The notes: generated by a model not told the origin, from the sequence alone. 64,000 nucleotides of DNA from Streptomyces sp. DH-12 (GCF_002899455.1 NZ_PPFB01000001.1:5431001-5495000), one strand, 5' to 3'; positions 47,481 to 56,522 are shown, counted from the first letter of the stretch. A program made the numbers and translations.

Positions 47481-47577
47481 GCGCGCCTCCAAGGGATCGG
47501 GGGAGCGTACGCCGCTATGTACGAGATGCCGGACGCAAGTGCTCAGCGGCCGGTCCAAGTCGCCGAAGTGGCCTGCG

Positions 47578-47964
47578 TCACAGGGGTGTCGGGCTGGGGC
47601 GCCCTCGGCGGGACAGGGCGTCCCGCACGGCGTCCTCCGTGCGGGCCACCACCGCCGTCCCGTCGTCCGCGGTGATGACGGGCCGCTGGATCAGCTTCGG
47701 GTGCGCGGCCAGCGCCGCGATCCAGCGGTCCCGCGCGCCGGCGTCCCGCGGCCACTCCTCGAGCCCCAGCTCCCCGGCCGCCGCCTCCTGTGTCCGGGTG
47801 ATGTCCCACGGCTCCAGTCCGAGCCGCTCCAGCACCTCCCGGATCTCGTCCTCGTCCGGCACGTCCTCCAGGTAACGGCGGACGGTGTACTCCGCCCCCT
47901 CCGCGTCGAGCAGGCTGATCGCGCTGCGGCACTTGGAACAGGCCGGGTTGATCCAGATCTCCAT
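47578..47964 (-). CDS. ArsC/Spx-family thioredoxin-fold protein
   Basis: A 128-residue protein. The N-terminus MEIWINPACSKCRSAISLLD has a Cys9-x-x-Cys12 pair. The core RRYLEDVPDEDEIREVLERL and the HPKLIQRPVI motif with its Arg are typical of arsenate reductase-like proteins. Single-copy members of this type in actinobacteria are usually annotated arsenate reductase, but no ars genes are nearby, so an Spx/YffB-like redox role is equally possible. ATG 47964 begins directly with the fold. Confidence 0.82.
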   Translation of the reverse strand: MEIWINPACSKCRSAISLLDAEGAEYTVRRYLEDVPDEDEIREVLERLGLEPWDITRTQEAAAGELGLEEWPRDAGARDRWIAALAAHPKLIQRPVITADDGTAVVARTEDAVRDALSRRGRPSPTPL

Positions 47965-48090
47965 GCCGGACACGGTACGCCCGGACCCCGTCTGTTCGAA
48001 TTTCCGACCCGCCCGCGCGCCCCTCGCGCACCACCCGTCCCGATCCCTCAAAATCCATTCTCACCTGCGCATTTGATGGCCGAAGCGAGC

Positions 48091-48120
48091 CTGTCGATTG
48101 TCGGTGGCAGCCCGTAGGAT
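48091..48120 (+). promoter_or_regulatory. Promoter of the 104-residue conserved gene
   Basis: A -35-like CTGTCG (48091-48096), 18-bp spacer and -10 TAGGAT (48115-48120). Confidence 0.45.
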
Positions 48121-48197
48121 GGAGGTAGTGTTCGAGGGAGTTGCCGAGGTCGCCGTGGACCCCGGAGGACGGCCCCGACCGCGACAGGAGGATGCCC

Positions 48198-48512
48198 GTG
48201 CCCGCTGCCGCACTCAAGCCGAAGCCCCTGCCCACCCAGTCCACCGCGAAGCGGCCCGTGCCGCTCGAACTGCCCTGCGCCCCGGTGGAGAAGCGCCCGC
48301 TGCCGCCGGGCCGTCCGCGCGCGTGGTACATCACCCACAACCGCCGGCTGAAGGCGATGCGCCTCGCCATCGCCCTGCTCGACTCCGGCGTCTACCTGCC
48401 GAGCCAGGCGCGCGACGAGACGATCCGCGGCGCCGCCGAACTGATCGGCGTCCACCCGCCGTCGGACACCACGTGCCACATGGTCCGGGCGTTCATGCGC
48501 TACAACCGCTGA
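48198..48512 (+). CDS. Conserved small protein of unknown function
   Basis: A 104-residue protein with no recognised domain. The N-terminal half is Pro/Lys rich (LKPKPLPTQS). The C-terminal half is helical and looks strongly conserved: WYITHNRRLKAMRLAIALLD, SGVYLPSQARDETIRGAAEL and a final HMVRAFMRYN. A nucleic-acid or regulatory partner role is possible but not shown. The GTG at 48198 is chosen because AGGAGG lies 6 nt before it; the ATG at 48192 directly abuts that site. Confidence 0.72.
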   Translation: MPAAALKPKPLPTQSTAKRPVPLELPCAPVEKRPLPPGRPRAWYITHNRRLKAMRLAIALLDSGVYLPSQARDETIRGAAELIGVHPPSDTTCHMVRAFMRYNR

Positions 48513-48543
48513 GCTGCGGCCGCTGAGCTGCGACCGCTGAGCA
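48507..48543 (+). repeat. 14-nt tandem repeat over a stop codon
   Basis: CCGCTGAGCTGCGG, CCGCTGAGCTGCGA and a partial CCGCTGAGC in tandem, starting across the stop codon of the preceding gene. Each unit carries a TGA. Confidence 0.7.
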
Positions 48544-48547
48544 CAGG

Positions 48548-48589
48548 GCCGGTGCCGGGCGCCCCCGGCGCGGGGCGCCCGGCACCGGC
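48548..48589 (+). terminator. Terminator after the 104-residue gene
   Basis: A perfect 18-bp stem (48548-48565 with 48572-48589, 6-nt loop). Confidence 0.85.
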
Positions 48590-48710
48590 GTGCCGTGACC
48601 CGCCGCGACTGAGGCAGTATGGGCGGCGGCGGGGTGCCACCCGCCCCGAAGTCGCCCGGGCCGAGCGGCACTTGTCCGGCCGCGCCCGGCGGAGGAGAGA
48701 GGGAGGGCCG

Positions 48711-49943
48711 TTGGCCGAGGAGAGCACGGTCCCGGTCCCGTGGATCACGCCGTCCGGCCGGTACGCACGCGCCCTGGGCCGCGCGATCGACGTCGCGCTC
48801 GCCCTGGTGGTCCTGCTGGCGGCACAGCGCTACACCGGTGACTACGACCTGCTCCTGGGCGCCCTGATGGCGCTCGCCCTGCTGGCCCGCAGGAGGCGCC
48901 CGGTCACCGTGATGGCGGTCGTCCTGACGCTGGCCCTCGTGCAGTTCCTCCTGTACGAGCCGTACGCCGGCACCCCGCCGGCGTCCGCGCCCGCCGCGTA
49001 CGACGTGGCCGTGCTGTTCGCCATGATGTCGGTCGTCCACCACTCCCGGACCGCCTGGACGCCGTACGCCGCGGGCGGCGTGGTGCTGCTGGCGACGGCG
49101 GCGACCGCGGTCGGCGCGCCGTTCCTGGGGATCGAGCCGTTCACCGACGGCGGGACGCTGCTCGTCTGCTGGGGCCTGACGCTGACGGTCTGGCTCACCG
49201 CCTTCGCCCTCCTCACGCGGCGCCTCTACGCCGAGAGCCAGGCCGCCCGCGCCCGGCACGCCGAGCGGGAGCAGGAGCAGCGCGTCCGGCTGGCCGCGGC
49301 CCGCGAACGGGCCGAGATCGCCCGGGAACTGCACGACGTGGTGGCGCACAGCCTGGCCGTGATGATCCTCCAGGCCGACGGCGCCGGTGCCGTGCTGCGG
49401 AAGTCGCCCGACATGGCGGAGTCCGCGCTCAGGACCATCGCCGCGACGGGCCGGGACGCCATCGACGACATGCACCGCATCGTGCGGGTGCTGCGCGAGG
49501 GACAGCCGGAGGCCGGCAGCGCGGGGGAGGACCGGCGGCTGGTCACCCTCGACGAGATCGAGGTCGTCGCGGACCGGGCGCGGACCGCCGGACTGACCGT
49601 GGACCTCTCGGTCGACGTGGCCGGGGGACGGCTGTCGCCGGCGGAGGAGATGACGGCCTTCCGCATCGTCCAGGAATGCCTCACCAACGTGCTCCGGCAC
49701 GCCGGGGCCGGGGCGGCGGTCGACATCCGCGTCCGCGAGGAGGACGGCGCCCTGCTGATCGACGTGACCGACGACGGGGCCGGCGCCCTCGCGGGCCGGG
49801 CCTCCGTCGGGACGTCCGGGGGGAACGGACTGGTGGGGATGCGCGAACGGGTGGAACTGACCGGCGGCGCCTTCGAGGCGGGCCCCCGGCTCGGCAGCGG
49901 ATGGCACGTGCGTGCCTCGATACCGGTGAGGACGAAGCGATGA
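48711..49943 (+). CDS. NarL-type sensor histidine kinase (HisKA_3)
   Basis: A 410-residue membrane kinase. Five or six TM helices fill residues 22-170. The dimerisation helix AEIARELHDVVAHSLAVMIL carries the phospho-acceptor His208. The HATPase domain has QECLTNVLRHA (N box), DVTDDGAG and GGNGLVGMRERV. The TTG start at 48711 is inferred from GGGAGG four nt before it; earlier in-frame starts would add a GC-rich leader with no protein character. Its stop overlaps the response-regulator ATG by 4 bp. The signal is unknown; the adjacent ABC transporter suggests envelope stress or an antimicrobial. Confidence 0.9.
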   Translation: MAEESTVPVPWITPSGRYARALGRAIDVALALVVLLAAQRYTGDYDLLLGALMALALLARRRRPVTVMAVVLTLALVQFLLYEPYAGTPPASAPAAYDVAVLFAMMSVVHHSRTAWTPYAAGGVVLLATAATAVGAPFLGIEPFTDGGTLLVCWGLTLTVWLTAFALLTRRLYAESQAARARHAEREQEQRVRLAAARERAEIARELHDVVAHSLAVMILQADGAGAVLRKSPDMAESALRTIAATGRDAIDDMHRIVRVLREGQPEAGSAGEDRRLVTLDEIEVVADRARTAGLTVDLSVDVAGGRLSPAEEMTAFRIVQECLTNVLRHAGAGAAVDIRVREEDGALLIDVTDDGAGALAGRASVGTSGGNGLVGMRERVELTGGAFEAGPRLGSGWHVRASIPVRTKR

Positions 49944-50614
49944 CAGGGACCGACAGGCCGATCCGGGTGGCCGTGGTGGACGACCAGCCGCTCATCCGGG
50001 CCGGCTTCTCCATGGTGCTGGCCGGCCAGGACGACATCGAGGTCGTCGGCGAGGCGGAGAACGGGCAGCAGGCCCTCGACCTGCTCGACACGGTGACGGC
50101 GGACGTCGTCATCATGGACATCCGCATGCCGGTCATGGACGGCATCCAGGCCACCGAACGGCTGACGCGCCGGGAGAACGCGCCCGGCGTGCTGGTGCTC
50201 ACCACCTTCGACGACGACGAGGACGCCTTCGCGGCCCTGCGCGCCGGAGCCGGCGGCTTCCTGCTGAAGAACGCCCCCGCCGACGAGGTCGTCCACGCCA
50301 TCCGCGTCCTGGCCGCGGGCGAGTCCGTGGTGGCCCCGCGCATCACCCGGCTGCTCCTCGACCGGGTCTCGGACCGGCTCGCCCCGGCGAACGGACAGGC
50401 CGAACGGCTGGAGCAGCTCACCGGCCGCGAACGGGACGTGCTCGGCCTCGTCGCCCGGGGCCTGTCCAACGCCGAGATCGCGGCCGAGCTGTACGTCGCG
50501 GAGGCCACGGTGAAGACGCACCTGGGCAACCTCATGGCCAAGCTGCACCTGCGGGACCGCGCCCAGGCCGTCGTCTTCGCCTACGAGTCCGGGCTGGTGC
50601 GCCCCTCCGCGTGA
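49940..50614 (+). CDS. NarL/LuxR-family response regulator
   Basis: A 224-residue regulator. The receiver domain contains AVVDDQPLIRAGF and the phosphorylatable Asp60 in VVIMDIRMP, with the later FLLKNAP lysine. The C-terminal LuxR helix-turn-helix reads LTGRERDVLGLVARGLSNAE then VKTHLGNLMAKL. It is coupled to the kinase gene by ATGA overlap and is followed by a terminator. Probable targets are the neighbouring lipid/peptide-type ABC genes 200-1400 bp downstream, though no operator was identified. Confidence 0.95.
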   Translation: MTGTDRPIRVAVVDDQPLIRAGFSMVLAGQDDIEVVGEAENGQQALDLLDTVTADVVIMDIRMPVMDGIQATERLTRRENAPGVLVLTTFDDDEDAFAALRAGAGGFLLKNAPADEVVHAIRVLAAGESVVAPRITRLLLDRVSDRLAPANGQAERLEQLTGRERDVLGLVARGLSNAEIAAELYVAEATVKTHLGNLMAKLHLRDRAQAVVFAYESGLVRPSA

Positions 50615-50628
50615 GCCGCCTCCCCCTC

Positions 50629-50661
50629 AGGGGGCAGAGGCGTGCCCGTCCTCTGCCCCCT
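50629..50661 (+). terminator. Terminator of the two-component operon
   Basis: A perfect 12-bp stem (50629-50640 with 50650-50661, 9-nt loop) 15 bp after the stop. Confidence 0.75.
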
Positions 50662-50799
50662 CAGGCGCAGAAGGCGCCCCGTCCGGCGTACCGGACCGGC
50701 CGCCTTCGATCTCGGATCCGTGGCCGATCCGCGGAAGGCCCCTGGATCCCAGACTTCTCAGTGCCGCAGGACGCGGCCGAGAAGACACAGGAGGACCCC

Positions 50800-51243
50800 A
50801 TGGCCACCACGACCACCACCCCCGCGCCCCGGCCCCACCGCACGCGCAACCGCCTGATCCTGGGCGCCGCCGCCGCCGCGGTCGTCGCCGCCCTGGCCGC
50901 CGGGGCCGCGTCCTGGTGGCAGGACCGCGACGAGCTGAGCCAGGCGTCCGCCGAGGACTGCCGGCTGGCGCAGCGGATCGTCACCGAGGCGGCGGAGATC
51001 GCCACCGGCCCGGTGCCGCAGGCCGAGAAGTGGTGGAAGGAGACCGGCGACGAGCGCCGCGCCACGATGGAGGACGGCTACCTCGGGGCGAAGATCTCCC
51101 GTTACGAGGGCTGGGCGCTGGAGACCGCCAGGAAGTCCGCCGAGACGCCGTCCGCGAAGGACGTGAAGGACCTCCAGGAAGAGGCGCGGGGACACTGCGC
51201 GGACTCCGGCGTCACCCTGACCCTGCCGCCGCTCGGCTCCTGA
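50800..51243 (+). CDS. Membrane-anchored protein preceding an ABC transporter
   Basis: A 147-residue protein. A Thr/Pro-rich cytosolic start is followed by one TM helix (LILGAAAAAVVAALAAGAAS) and an extracytoplasmic helical domain with two cysteines (EDCRLAQRIV and RGHCADSGVTL) that could pair. No family recognised. CAGGAGGACCCC precedes the ATG. It lies 22 bp before the ABC ATPase gene and in the same direction, so it is likely an accessory subunit or co-regulated surface protein. Confidence 0.78.
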   Translation: MATTTTTPAPRPHRTRNRLILGAAAAAVVAALAAGAASWWQDRDELSQASAEDCRLAQRIVTEAAEIATGPVPQAEKWWKETGDERRATMEDGYLGAKISRYEGWALETARKSAETPSAKDVKDLQEEARGHCADSGVTLTLPPLGS

Positions 51244-51265
51244 ACCGGACCGAGGGACCGCCCCC

Positions 51266-52009
51266 ATGACCGTCCACGCCGCCGCGCGCGGCCACGCACC
51301 CGACGACGTCATCACCGCCACCGCCCTGGTCAAGACCTACCGCCAGGGCACCGACGAGATCCGGGCCCTCGACGGGGTGTCCGTCTCCGTCCGCCGCGCC
51401 CGGTTCACCGCCGTCGTCGGTCCCTCCGGGTCCGGCAAGTCGACGTTCATGCACTGCGTCGCCGGACTCGACACCGTCACCTCCGGCAGCGTCGTCCTGG
51501 ACGGGACGGAGCTCACCGGACTGTCCGACCGGCGGCTGACCCGGGTGCGCCGCAAGCGCATCGGGTTCGTCTTCCAGTCGTTCAACCTGCTGCCGCAGCT
51601 CACCGCCTACGAGAACATCGTGCTGCCCGTCACCATGTCCGGCCGGCGCCCGGACCGCGAGCTGGTGGACCACCTGTGCGGGGTCCTCGGCATCGCCCAC
51701 CGGCTGTCGCACCGCCCCGCCGAACTGTCCGGCGGCCAGCAGCAGCGGGTCGCCGTCGCCCGGGCGCTGGTGGCCCGGCCCGCCGTGGTCTTCGCCGACG
51801 AGCCCACCGGCAACCTCGACTCCCGGGCCGGCGCCGAGGTGCTCATCATGCTGCGCCGGGCCGTCGACGAACTCGGCCAGACGGTCGTCATGGTCACCCA
51901 CGACCCCGCCGCCACCCGGTACGCGGACCGGGTGCTGACCCTCGCCGACGGACGCGTCGTACGGGACGAGCGCACCACCCCCGACGACACCCTCGGGAGG
52001 CGGCGATGA
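51266..52009 (+). CDS. ABC transporter ATPase, MacB/LolD type
   Basis: A 247-residue ATPase. Walker A VGPSGSGKST at residues 51-60, Q-loop FVFQSFNLLPQLTAYENI, signature LSGGQQQRVAVARAL, Walker B VVFADEPTGNLDS and the H-loop VMVTHDP are all intact. This subfamily powers mechanotransmission through FtsX-like permeases (antimicrobial-peptide resistance, lipoprotein handling, cell-wall hydrolase control). It overlaps the permease ATG by 4 bp. Confidence 0.94.
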   Translation: MTVHAAARGHAPDDVITATALVKTYRQGTDEIRALDGVSVSVRRARFTAVVGPSGSGKSTFMHCVAGLDTVTSGSVVLDGTELTGLSDRRLTRVRRKRIGFVFQSFNLLPQLTAYENIVLPVTMSGRRPDRELVDHLCGVLGIAHRLSHRPAELSGGQQQRVAVARALVARPAVVFADEPTGNLDSRAGAEVLIMLRRAVDELGQTVVMVTHDPAATRYADRVLTLADGRVVRDERTTPDDTLGRRR

Positions 52010-54558
52010 ACACCCCGTGGCGCGCGACCGTCCTGGGCTCCCAGGCGGCCGAACTCCTGCGCAGACCGGGCCGGTTCGCGGCCACCGGACTGTCGCTGCT
52101 GATCGCCGCCTTCGTCGTCTTCGGGGCCGTCATGGCCCAGCAGATCGTCACCGCGACCGTCGTCGAACGGTTCCGCGGCACCCCCGACGCGGTGTCGCTG
52201 GCCGTCACCCGGGAGGACGCGCAGGACATCCGCCAGGCCGGCCTGGACGCGATCCGCGGGACGCCCGGGGTCGCCGAGGCAGCCGGCCGGGTCGACGGCG
52301 GCGCCCCGGTCGGCGGCAGCGCCGCCGAGCGCTACCTCGCCCTCTCCGCCGACCCCGGCGCCGGCGCCCTCGCACAGGTGCGGCTGGTCGAGGGCGCCTA
52401 CCCCGCCGGGCCGCGCCGGCTCGCCGTCGACACCCGGGCCGCCGAGGCGTACGGCCTCGCCCCCGGATCGTCGCTCACCCTGCTGCTCCCCGGCCCCGAC
52501 GGCGACAGCACCCGGCGCGTGCCGGTCGAGGTCACCGGCGTCGTCCGCTCCACCGCCACCGGCACCACGGAGCCCACCGGGTACGCGCCCGGCCCCGACC
52601 TGGTGAAGCTGCTCGGCCTGCCGGGCTACACCCGCGTCGACCTCCGCACCGACCCGTCCACCGCGTCCGCGGAGACGGCGGAGCGGATCCGGCAGGCGGT
52701 GCCCGGGGCGGTCGTACGGTCCGGGGACGAGGTGCGCGACCAGGAGGCCCGCGAGGCCGTCGCCGACGCGAGCGACACCCTGGAACTGGCCGGCGTCTTC
52801 CTCGCCGTCGCCGTCGGTGCGGCCGTGCTCGTCGCCACCTCCACCTTCCGCATCGTCTTCGCCCGCCGCGTACGCCAGTTGGCGCTGCTGCGCGCCATCG
52901 GCGCCACGTCGAGGCGGCTCGCCGCGGCCCTCGTCGCCGAGGGGGCGGCGGCCGGCCTGCTGGCCGGCGCGGCCGGCGTGCTCGCCGCCTGGGGCTGCGC
53001 CCGGCTCGTCCCCCCGGTCGCCGGCCGGTTCGGGCACGACCTGTCCGTGCCCGCCTCGCTCCCGCTGCCCGAGGCCGCCCTCACCGTCCTCGGCACCGGA
53101 CTCCTCGCGGTCCTGGCGGTGCTGGCCCCGTCCCTCGCCGCCTCCCGCGTCTCCCCGCTCCAGGCCCTGCGCACCGCGACGTCGGGGGAGAGCACGGTGA
53201 GCGGCGCCGGACGGACCGTGCCGGGCGTGCTGTGCGCGGCGGGCGCCGTGCTCCTCGCCCGGCAGCAGTACACCGCACTGCCCGAGCCGGGCGACACAGC
53301 GTACGACCGGTTCGCGGCGCTGGCCGCCGTGGTGGTCTCCGGCGCACTCGCCTTCCTCGCCCTGATCGCCCTCGGCCCCCTGCTGGTCCGGCCGGTGCTG
53401 TCGGCCCTCGCGGTGGCGCTGCGCCGTACCGGAGCGACCGGCCGCCTCGCCGTCGCGGGCGTCGGGGGAGCGCCCGGCCGGGCCGCCTCGGTCTCGGTCG
53501 TGGTGGCGCTCGGCGTCTGCCTGGTCGGCTCGACCCTGACCTGCCTCGCCTCCCTGAACGCCTACGAGCGCTACCAGCGGACGCTGGAGGCGCCCGCGGA
53601 CTTCCACCTGTACGCGGGAGAGGGCGGAGCGCTGGACCGGACGCTCGCCGCCGACCTGGCCGCCCGTCCCGAACTGGCCGGCGTGACCGCCTTCCGCACG
53701 GCCGAGGTGATCGAGGGGAACCGCAGCGCGACCGTCTCCGACCTGGACCTCACCACCGTCCGCTCCGGGACCGGCCTGACCGCCCGGACCGGCTCCCTCG
53801 GCCGGCTCGGCCCCGCGCACGCCGTGGTGGACGCCGAGCACGCGCACCGCCTCGGCGTCGAGGCGGGCGACCGCGTGACGCTGGAGTTCGAGGGCCGTCC
53901 CGTACGGCTCACCGTGGCGGCGACGCTGCCCGGCGCCGGACCCTACGGCGGGAACTTCTTCGTGCCCGCCGCGGACCTCACCCGCATGGGGGCGGACCCC
54001 GCGCCCACCCTGATCACCGCCAACGCCGCGGCGGACGGCTCCCAGGGCCGCACGCGCGCCCACCGGGCCGTCACCGAGACGCTGACCGGGCCGGGGCGCG
54101 GGGACGGCAGGGTCCTCGCCGAGGACACGGCCGCGCGGACGGGCCCCGACGACGACCTGCGGACGATGGCCGCCACGGTGGTGATGCTGCTCTGCCTGAC
54201 CGTCCTGGTGGCGGTCGCCGGCGTCGCCACCACGGCGAGCCTCACCGTGGTCGAGCGCCGGCGCGAGTTCGGGCTGCTGCGCGCCCTGGGCCTCGGGGGA
54301 GCGGCCGTGCACCGCATGGTCACGGTGGAGTGCGCGCTCCACGGCCTCCTGGGAGGCGTCCTCGGCCTGGCGCTCGGCGTGCCGTACTCCTGGCTGGTGG
54401 TGCGGGTCGCCGAGGCGAGCGCCCCGTTCACCGTCCCGGCGGGACAGCTCGCGGCGGTCCTCGCCGCCCTCGTCCTGGTCACCGCCGCCGCGGGCACGGT
54501 CCCCGCGCTGCGCGCCTCCCGGACCCCGCCGACGGTCGCCGTCGCCCAGGGCGACTGA
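52006..54558 (+). CDS. FtsX/MacB-like ABC permease with two FtsX units
   Basis: An 850-residue permease. One TM helix near residues 20-45, an extracytoplasmic domain, then a block of three TM helices (SDTLELAGVFLAVAVGAAVL onward) typical of FtsX. A second extracytoplasmic domain and another three-helix FtsX block follow near the C-terminus (VVMLLCLTVLVAVAGVATTA onward, GLLRALGLGG). The duplicated layout is that of the BceB/AdeP-like eight-to-ten-TM type. It does not move a substrate across the membrane in the classic way; it is thought to transmit force to a periplasmic partner. Likely controlled by the upstream two-component system. Confidence 0.9.
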   Translation: MNTPWRATVLGSQAAELLRRPGRFAATGLSLLIAAFVVFGAVMAQQIVTATVVERFRGTPDAVSLAVTREDAQDIRQAGLDAIRGTPGVAEAAGRVDGGAPVGGSAAERYLALSADPGAGALAQVRLVEGAYPAGPRRLAVDTRAAEAYGLAPGSSLTLLLPGPDGDSTRRVPVEVTGVVRSTATGTTEPTGYAPGPDLVKLLGLPGYTRVDLRTDPSTASAETAERIRQAVPGAVVRSGDEVRDQEAREAVADASDTLELAGVFLAVAVGAAVLVATSTFRIVFARRVRQLALLRAIGATSRRLAAALVAEGAAAGLLAGAAGVLAAWGCARLVPPVAGRFGHDLSVPASLPLPEAALTVLGTGLLAVLAVLAPSLAASRVSPLQALRTATSGESTVSGAGRTVPGVLCAAGAVLLARQQYTALPEPGDTAYDRFAALAAVVVSGALAFLALIALGPLLVRPVLSALAVALRRTGATGRLAVAGVGGAPGRAASVSVVVALGVCLVGSTLTCLASLNAYERYQRTLEAPADFHLYAGEGGALDRTLAADLAARPELAGVTAFRTAEVIEGNRSATVSDLDLTTVRSGTGLTARTGSLGRLGPAHAVVDAEHAHRLGVEAGDRVTLEFEGRPVRLTVAATLPGAGPYGGNFFVPAADLTRMGADPAPTLITANAAADGSQGRTRAHRAVTETLTGPGRGDGRVLAEDTAARTGPDDDLRTMAATVVMLLCLTVLVAVAGVATTASLTVVERRREFGLLRALGLGGAAVHRMVTVECALHGLLGGVLGLALGVPYSWLVVRVAEASAPFTVPAGQLAAVLAALVLVTAAAGTVPALRASRTPPTVAVAQGD

Positions 54559-54564
54559 CCCGGG

Positions 54565-54822
54565 TCAGTAACGCCCGGCGTCGGCGTACCCGAGCAGGAC
54601 GATCACCGCGACGACACAGCCGAGCACCACGACCGTCGACACCCACGACGAGCGTCCCGCCGACCCCCGGTGCTCCGGCTCGGCGCGGAACGGCACCGGC
54701 CCGGGCGGGTTCTCCTTCCAGCGGGCGGCGAGCATCCGCGCACGGGCCGAGGGCTCCTTGTGCTCGGCGCCGTCCGCCCACTTCAGATCGAACTCGCGCT
54801 CCTCGTCGTTCCGCTCGGACAT
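54565..54822 (-). CDS. Small membrane protein next to glnA
   Basis: An 85-residue protein with a charged N-terminal half (MSERNDEEREFDLKWADGAE) and one C-terminal TM helix (VSTVVVLGCVVAVIVLLGYA). Function unknown. The ATG at 54822 lies after AGAGGG. It is downstream of glnA in the same direction but separated by the glnA terminator, so it probably has its own promoter. Confidence 0.75.
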   Translation of the reverse strand: MSERNDEEREFDLKWADGAEHKEPSARARMLAARWKENPPGPVPFRAEPEHRGSAGRSSWVSTVVVLGCVVAVIVLLGYADAGRY

Positions 54823-54902
54823 CCCCGTGACCCTCTTTCGAACAGCAGTGTCACCACCAGGATCCCTCCCCGGTCCCGAAGAGGGAAGCTTTCCGGACAC
54901 GC

Positions 54903-54943
54903 CGCCGCCCCCGTCCCCGGACGCACCGGGGACGGGGGCGGCG
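54903..54943 (-). terminator. Terminator of glnA
   Basis: A perfect 18-bp stem (54903-54920 with 54926-54943, 5-nt loop) 34 bp after the glnA stop on the minus strand. Confidence 0.88.
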
Positions 54944-54977
54944 TACGGACCGACGCGGCACGCGCGCCGCGGTCCGG

Positions 54978-56387
54978 TCACACGTCGAAGTACAGCTCGA
55001 ACTCGTGCGGGTGCGGACGAAGCTGCAGCGGGGCGATCTCGTTCTGGCGCTTGTAGTCGATCCACGTCTCGATCAGGTCCGGCGTGAAGACGTCGCCCTG
55101 GAGGAGGAACTCGTGGTCGGCCTCGAGGCTGTCCAGCACGGCGCCGAGGGAGGTCGGGACCTGCGCCACGTTGGCGTGCTCCTCGGGAGCCAGCTCGTAG
55201 AGGTCCTTGTCGATCGGCTCGGCCGGCTCGATCTTGTTCTTGATGCCGTCCAGGCCGGCCAGCAGCAGCGCCGAGAAGGCCAGGTACGGGTTGCCGGAGG
55301 AGTCCGGGGCGCGGAACTCGACGCGCTTGGCCTTCGGGTTGGAGCCGGTGATCGGGATGCGCATGGCCGCGGAGCGGTTGCGCTGCGAGTACACCAGGTT
55401 GATCGGCGCCTCGAAGCCCGGCACCAGGCGGTGGTAGGAGTTCACCGTCGGGTTGGTGAAGGCCAGCAGCGACGGCGCGTGCTTGAGGATGCCGCCGATG
55501 TAGTAGCGGGCCATGTCCGACAGGCCGGCGTAGCCCTGCTCGTCGTAGAAGAGGGGCTCGCCGCCCGACCACAGGGACTGGTGGACGTGCATGCCGGAGC
55601 CGTTGTCACCGAAGATCGGCTTCGGCATGAAGGTCGCGGTCTTGCCGTTGCGCCAGGCGACGTTCTTCACGATGTACTTGAAGAGCTGCAGGTCGTCGGC
55701 GGCCGCGAGCAGCGTGTTGAACTTGTAGTTGATCTCGGCCTGGCCGGCGGTGCCCACCTCGTGGTGCTGGCGCTCGACCTGCAGGCCGGCCTTCTCCAGC
55801 TCCAGGGAGATCTCGGCACGCAGGTCGGCGAAGTGGTCGACCGGCGGGACCGGGAAGTAGCCGCCCTTGTAGCGGACCTTGTACCCGCGGTTGTCCTCCA
55901 GCGCACCGGTGTTCCAGGCGCCCGCCTCGGAGTCGATGTGGTAGAAGGACTCGTTCTCCGAGGTCTTGAAGCGCACGCTGTCGAACACGTAGAACTCGGC
56001 CTCGGGGCCGAAGAACGCGGTGTCGGCGATGCCGGTGGAGGCGAGGTACGCCTCGGCCTTCTTGGCCACGTTGCGCGGGTCACGGGAGTACTGCTCGCCC
56101 GTGATCGGGTCGTGGATGAAGAAGTTGACGTTGAGCGTCTTGTCGCGGCGGAAGGGGTCGACCCGCGCGGTGGAGAGGTCGGGCAGCAGCGCCATGTCGG
56201 ACTCGTGGATGGCCTGGAAGCCGCGGATCGAGGAGCCGTCGAAGGCCAGCTCCTCGGCCGGGTCGAAGGCCGACGCCGGGATCGTGAAGTGCTGCATCAC
56301 GCCCGGCAGGTCGCAGAACCGGACGTCGACGAACTTGACGTCCTCGTCCGCGATGAACTTCTTGACCTCGTCGGCGTTCTGGAACAT
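54978..56387 (-). CDS. glnA: Glutamine synthetase I
   Basis: The main ammonia-assimilating glutamine synthetase, a dodecameric GS-I. The 469-residue protein has AFDGSSIRGFQAIHESDM, GPEAEFYVFD, HHEVGTAGQAEINYKF, MPKPIFGDNGSGMHVHQS, NRSAAMRIP and the flap RVEFRAPDSSGNPYLAF. Tyr397 lies in KDLYELAPEE, the conserved adenylylation loop, so the enzyme is a substrate of the GlnE encoded earlier in this window. The ATG at 56387 is preceded by TAGGAGGAGCC. Transcription is expected from the TAGGGT -10 box under GlnR control. Confidence 0.97.
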   Translation of the reverse strand: MFQNADEVKKFIADEDVKFVDVRFCDLPGVMQHFTIPASAFDPAEELAFDGSSIRGFQAIHESDMALLPDLSTARVDPFRRDKTLNVNFFIHDPITGEQYSRDPRNVAKKAEAYLASTGIADTAFFGPEAEFYVFDSVRFKTSENESFYHIDSEAGAWNTGALEDNRGYKVRYKGGYFPVPPVDHFADLRAEISLELEKAGLQVERQHHEVGTAGQAEINYKFNTLLAAADDLQLFKYIVKNVAWRNGKTATFMPKPIFGDNGSGMHVHQSLWSGGEPLFYDEQGYAGLSDMARYYIGGILKHAPSLLAFTNPTVNSYHRLVPGFEAPINLVYSQRNRSAAMRIPITGSNPKAKRVEFRAPDSSGNPYLAFSALLLAGLDGIKNKIEPAEPIDKDLYELAPEEHANVAQVPTSLGAVLDSLEADHEFLLQGDVFTPDLIETWIDYKRQNEIAPLQLRPHPHEFELYFDV

Positions 56388-56468
56388 CCGGCTCCTCCTA
56401 CTCCCGACCGTCCCGCCGGGGTGGTAGATCGTTCGTGCGGCCAGTGCGGGGGGCACACGCTGGACCCG

Positions 56469-56474
56469 ACCCTA
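56469..56474 (-). promoter_or_regulatory. -10 box of glnA
   Basis: TAGGGT on the minus strand. The -35 position would fall inside the GlnR box array, as expected for an activator-dependent promoter. Confidence 0.6.
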
Positions 56475-56484
56475 GGGACGGGTC

Positions 56485-56522
56485 ATTTCTCGGGCGTGAC
56501 CCGTTTGTTTCACACACGTTAA
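56485..56522 (-). promoter_or_regulatory. GlnR box array of glnA
   Basis: Reading the minus strand: TTAAC-n6-GAAAC-n6-GTCAC-n6-GAAAT with exact 11-bp steps, an almost perfect double GlnR box (gTnAc-n6-GaAAc twice). Confidence 0.9.
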
